A stretch of 64,000 nt of DNA from Zelonia costaricensis (taxonomy: Eukaryota > Euglenozoa > Kinetoplastea > Trypanosomatida > Trypanosomatidae). Below, one piece after another: positions 63,901 through 64,000 of the stretch (its first letter is position 1; each line of letters starts with the position of its first letter). The position numbers and the translations under genes are program-made. Below the pieces are notes generated by a model that was not told the DNA's origin, did not search any database, and was given only the letters and a program-made list of their open reading frames with translations. The stretch covers positions 1-64,000 of the forward strand of contig JASAOO010003475.1 of the NCBI GenBank assembly GCA_030849075.1, read 5' to 3'.

Positions 63901-64000
63901 GCACCGTCACCCCACAGCAGCGCCTTCTCGAGCTGCTCCACCCCACACGGCGCTACTTCACCCACGGCAGCGCCGTGCAGGTGTGCGAGTCGATCCAGCA
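51975..64000 (+). CDS. Divergent dynein heavy chain with degenerate AAA1 and AAA4 (3' end beyond the window)
   Basis: Open from the ATG to the window edge, at least 4008 codons. A short tail and linker precede the motor ring: the linker end FSHVLPRMYPGI and the AAA1 entry INFDYGHEFLG lie near 1290-1320. AAA1 lacks Walker A (RGGDDVSADGE near 1347 instead of GPAGTGKTE) and Walker B (CLLRSD instead of CFDEFNR). AAA2 keeps GPRFSGKT (about 1650). AAA3 keeps AGPVAGKST (about 2003) and Walker B VVCIDDLH. AAA4 has GEDAFGLRR, lacking the Walker lysine, and LYLPP where Walker B should be. The coiled-coil stalk with a microtubule-binding domain spans about 2795-3080, and AAA5 follows to about 3360. Linkers rich in Gly/Ser enlarge the AAA3-AAA4 spacing to 520 residues. 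It is probably axonemal or flagellar, but class is not assigned; vertebrate DNHD1 is a comparable degenerate relative. Confidence 0.88.
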   Translation, partial: MEATKSHEKVAGRFDKVLRYYWDGVPVPLMCSDTKLLDRTFVCRKLAYTPDYHGSTVELPLTASRPSELFATLCESVHAAQPASCRIGSHYSPYVGLFRFDDAATQAHFVERGDAPIVRVPLECCEKSDEIPSPTSAAHRRIRTAKMAALYKPLIKELAPLSRQSLRSILMLSSKGCTSISKEIVAREIFDVNEEYAAAEAEAIFFYMCLNPLFRRILAPLQVATRPEPAVRSTGDAALRELPLVRQRFLEAKTLLASQLSWNPNTREYFRGLEAAWEARFSRLQVINTELENPRVSVVAFLSEVSKSVSAVVSRIRIEFYACVEELFFLHFKSARETLLLTEAEFDTSVAKRFFVATEVFLVSKMRSLFLDALDSLVSFFDCGGAGNIIRVSRRARRIASLCIDLVANESFLPRAPDFSLLLFGIADLFAHIEKTVNGLPRVAGAVLRTLRLGDDQLNILSHVELVSYRSSITQVLEGASALIDKTLSSFCGFCAIPAHNLTVVKTGPAAEVTKLVLQARQSIHDIHHVSRDVLFYGRLEISCRPLRLELAQQWEDYLQALIAAYQATIVDLVEEAKTKSKTILLRLQGVPSTVDELEQHLRYTEAAKALANELGEVGLKRIIEKVSCIEGLFIPAEEHVCSAIFEFKRLPHELRRQVEWGNSARVKSAPQLKRKLDKLRSTTRDYYRTLSTGVKELYYMFNLDTCDIAAQTCAELRKLVSRIAEARKTSEHEAAVLGLPLDDSFDDYMPLLNHFEVIEQFWITVFESTKLRELYRTPVSAVNAHVFVERVREWRRLIHSAVRNLRAFPALVSLGREQELALAKFEELELFLKLITTPGLRKSHWRDIAKLISAQLRDDMMMVTNMSVSVKRLLDAGLLDHIAAVAQIVSQARCDYEVENELEEMRSYAKRTHFALEGTADASDLNLDTAQESRREMLRQIEAYVLRCRAMQRRPNIGSSVLKSVEEWVEACENSRGVLLAWDAVKVRWMRLRLCLPTLRGAVTEGICSSEEARALTRSLATAADAFRGLTTVLRKPQFSLYTAMMQDTIEDFLLTIQTGCDEAAEVLQGLAERRRCLFPRFRFLCDDELLSLQSVQRAQDFSHVLPRMYPGIVDVAVTDGAVTAVVAADGAMLPLSAPLALSKESPDTWMQRFDSAVRTSLLAAVHACVTAYHRCALDVWLRLWCGQVTVLALRVLHTDGLRRALQLAGRDGLSAYLVKTSDLCSSLSRLAQHNHERGGKEDQQRGYGAVVTAALGYAEFALRETESALEWHVGAVAELDSTRLVQTLLAPGDGGICVRMMGINFDYGHEFLGHGAAQWMSGAQWAQVAPMLVEMELTRGVPFVRGGDDVSADGEPLEAAAFLFGRFFYRVELATFTSTASLQRMLRGCVEVGTLTCLLRSDVAATSVLDEVVLPLVAATREQRRAAVWQLPYGAEGEATAITVHPLFRLSFAVAVSGALPRYLEKVCSEVAVAAASADEVVHDYLVRSGVVSVGPISAEEAEFATLYRQLQMWHPAIFTLRRLRITLREAFGSSELSERTRISLSGVLWSLRLLPRLMAALGSVCAGFFSSPDGVVVAETMETQIESTLLLPCCRGVVPGDWRVAPLLESALEASDDAAAAGAVVNPALERFAAWMQLHRRVLLVGPRFSGKTRLWRTWAAASDPLIISPTLISAADFYGTATEPGYLSLIASKMVAPPPERSAPVIVMEDVGAASSFALFLGTWPDRVRAVDGEVEGGGGAFAAPLVRVVGTAHALHHVTPGNMSRFALMALPGPAAWQDAIVPALGSMPDAEWAGKVLTKLLPPLVERTSRVSPELVGSAGEVSNMFAVAQRAAALCRRWYDYVLTLHTYRDAQELQEDDDEMPLRLFAVRCAVMAATWSVGLSLPVEDRDVLKLLLLSAEADVRKALEGSGVSGEVFPVLSQEGVGPLGQVVLPRGWMSFEEAAARTDLPLAWSSHRDVVPQQAAWSQVFALPSRTATLRAVECLVNCGQHVLFHAGPVAGKSTLLRTMRGNESDWVAQVYLANGGLQPVHIQRTMANELVRRCDGRYSPTYGRRLVVCIDDLHLSPSVARDGNGDERHVVSSLAGHLIRFCDKFQALSTPAAGTLPTANVVFCGTTVLPTSPDPTKLCGSGAMFGCVDVRLPCFDSDEIACGVYQLCNLAASRRRTKGFPQACATFLDLVHGAYAQLRLRGTVVQPQIPKPSAPSPPLTSAPSSLDAAALAVQRDGDADDEVEVRGPLVPCFYADFLRDAMGAVELVRVQLLGSISDVQVSTRVFLEVTAFYEERLRIPEPLETTQRFPAAPTNGKDSVVQALHFAATQAADGTMRECVRSTVDFENLLRQLPTVPSPNTATPDDESFVADCIAEFPDSVQEEREEALATLGEKRGPGGGTTGGGKGTTRRAETWHTSVLLMYPDSLKTAAVRAEGHHRGLLVRRSSSVAVLSTLSSRHSSFTSNGGGSSTEAASSAASAATFSQQRSRPTVPLRVTPTYQTTWLTTRLVYLQDALSDPGSHVMLLGEDAFGLRRLFRLWCAGTHVPLVWFRAHPRVTADEMSTTFFKELRSAITLVCMNSIHAVLYLPPDLLRSPVVLRVIDLMVRSGDVATLFTDAERDSLMRGLHVTHPRSLTVFSLPDDTVLRDRLRGCLNFVFHLRDSAEMEHLAASYPFLRAPKLGVLQLHTETLRSSLMQEMALSVLRSSSGLSGCGGVEGIPRLNGDSGSDGEEDGEVVACIDAAEPPVILSQRAVCSALCLMFTHVSSRYPTSLTQLIELVALYRDLSETGRVGVLETARTGVIIKGRGDEAVAAVKAGAQRMRVIADEQASVQSRVGVLTERLEGEEAQLVMLLQEAQAFADKVQQEKVSLEQRREALSASVQKVDERLEKAARVLRKAKMNVLRALTVSRVPDKGPLLVRAVYAVIGEDLPKHGDSPNELWSITMKRICTKEFAALLTAIPPAEDATTLGTFLPMRQELDAVRYGPALPFAQLLADFVVAWVDCAEFQLGDYAAGKAEIAEAERHVAESERFYASRQTAVRAAEQAVSRTESELEAARHTIEALQHEHDELTTTEERLLRYTGLVDRFARFLAPPADVATRKRFARCVAADTLLVSAFYALLAMHAEAADAYASLQRLLLDQVHPGLHSTPVEQAFSYLLYQTHVQRTRALALPGSERFAWELRALSKSLFKRLAWRWTLVGGATAPVEHELQRCLTLVCSGCVTVSMADPTAKEQLVSAMRSGEGVLLRDVDDANALDFVRYLNPLYGQLKERWKADAAVRKPSTIVGAAKSSMSTVFSAPRPIEDEDAASARGVSLLLEGREIRVHPGFFMVCMSTLTVSPTTHGACDAVNVYNLFSPMSRRDHYEYLLRDAVCTTAVSTKMYSMREEVHSRQQGYYRVLQDFTQVHDSAAKLLSTSIADIRDGHRGSILVTDAEHALAGVDQFEGQIAQTTLYAQSWQKAVQDAWDVMLPAVEAVATFAELIEVEKLHRPWHAAALDGCLSDMARFPPTFIRRFAPLTFSDLPGPAKCFYALANYVQRVVDQLSAGWPVPVKSVYSLLLLASAMAAAPTVCAAVPEATALTPEQTRVLQQLLRDGPVLMLPSASGGSRLADAVSSMDTSIVSSANAYGADVRRGMFALYAASSDPLLRHVARRGSPLPEDDGGAGDEVEAAVWEKNFYVVHFFSALAELHIEQASHYATSLLTAFTNAVTGMPGAVATARQPTHSPERLAAGNEGKGPSGGGGARGSVDATTRRLSQGSRAESVPGSVHSGDDDAGEDAALRQAVSVGEQLHRAARACEPLCVVSDSPLSVAVAWLRQEAEEAAFTWLSIEVSPNHVQTRAAPTARPQSATSVAAAAAAQAKAGMRCTTIEAATETLLTLTRQARLAGKGVCVCLALVVSLDTAGETTEATEHVCAFRPAFQRLLSVYATSMRLAACKAGTAFSLAVVCSSTTEKELWAEPSAFRTVPCCYIPISTVTPQQRLLELLHPTRRYFTHGSAVQVCESIQ

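Overview
This is nuclear DNA of a trypanosomatid, most likely a Leishmania or close Leishmaniinae relative. The genes have no visible introns and lie in two long same-strand arrays. Coding DNA is GC-rich with strong GC3 bias and alanine/glycine runs. Intergenic DNA is full of CA/TG microsatellites, and polypyrimidine tracts followed by AG, the trans-splicing signal of these organisms, precede many start codons. The species cannot be fixed from the sequence alone.

Layout. Positions 1 to about 45,000 are a minus-strand polycistron read leftwards. In transcription order it holds Tsr1 (40S ribosome maturation), an acyl-CoA dehydrogenase family protein, a short probable mitochondrial protein, two tandem MaoC-type hot-dog dehydratases, a 110-aa probable mitochondrial protein, a SIN1/AVO1-like TORC2 subunit, an SLC35F-type transporter, an unrecognised 806-aa protein, a giant DmX-like/Rav1 (rabconnectin-3 alpha) WD40 protein, and a TRAF-like RING/zinc-finger/MATH protein. 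Positions about 45,000 to 50,400 are a divergent strand-switch region with unusual composition, the expected site of RNA polymerase II initiation in both directions. From 50,399 a plus-strand polycistron begins with two small membrane proteins. It continues with a very divergent dynein heavy chain that starts at 51,975 and is still open at the window end (at least 4,008 codons).

Main points. The dynein heavy chain has lost both Walker motifs of AAA1, the essential motor site, and those of AAA4. It keeps P-loops in AAA2 and AAA3, the coiled-coil stalk and a recognisable microtubule-binding domain, so it looks like a catalytically altered or pseudo-motor dynein. The two MaoC paralogues share a 197-bp block with one mismatch inside otherwise diverged genes, a clear gene-conversion footprint. 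An acyl-CoA dehydrogenase and the two hydratases lie within about 5.5 kb and could act in related mitochondrial acyl-thioester chemistry. In trypanosomatids neighbouring genes are co-transcribed regardless of function, so adjacency is weak evidence.

Several intergenic stretches are long (3 to 4 kb) and low in complexity. The many open frames in them are repeat-driven and were not called as genes. Start codons were chosen as the first ATG compatible with homology or with a nearby splice acceptor.
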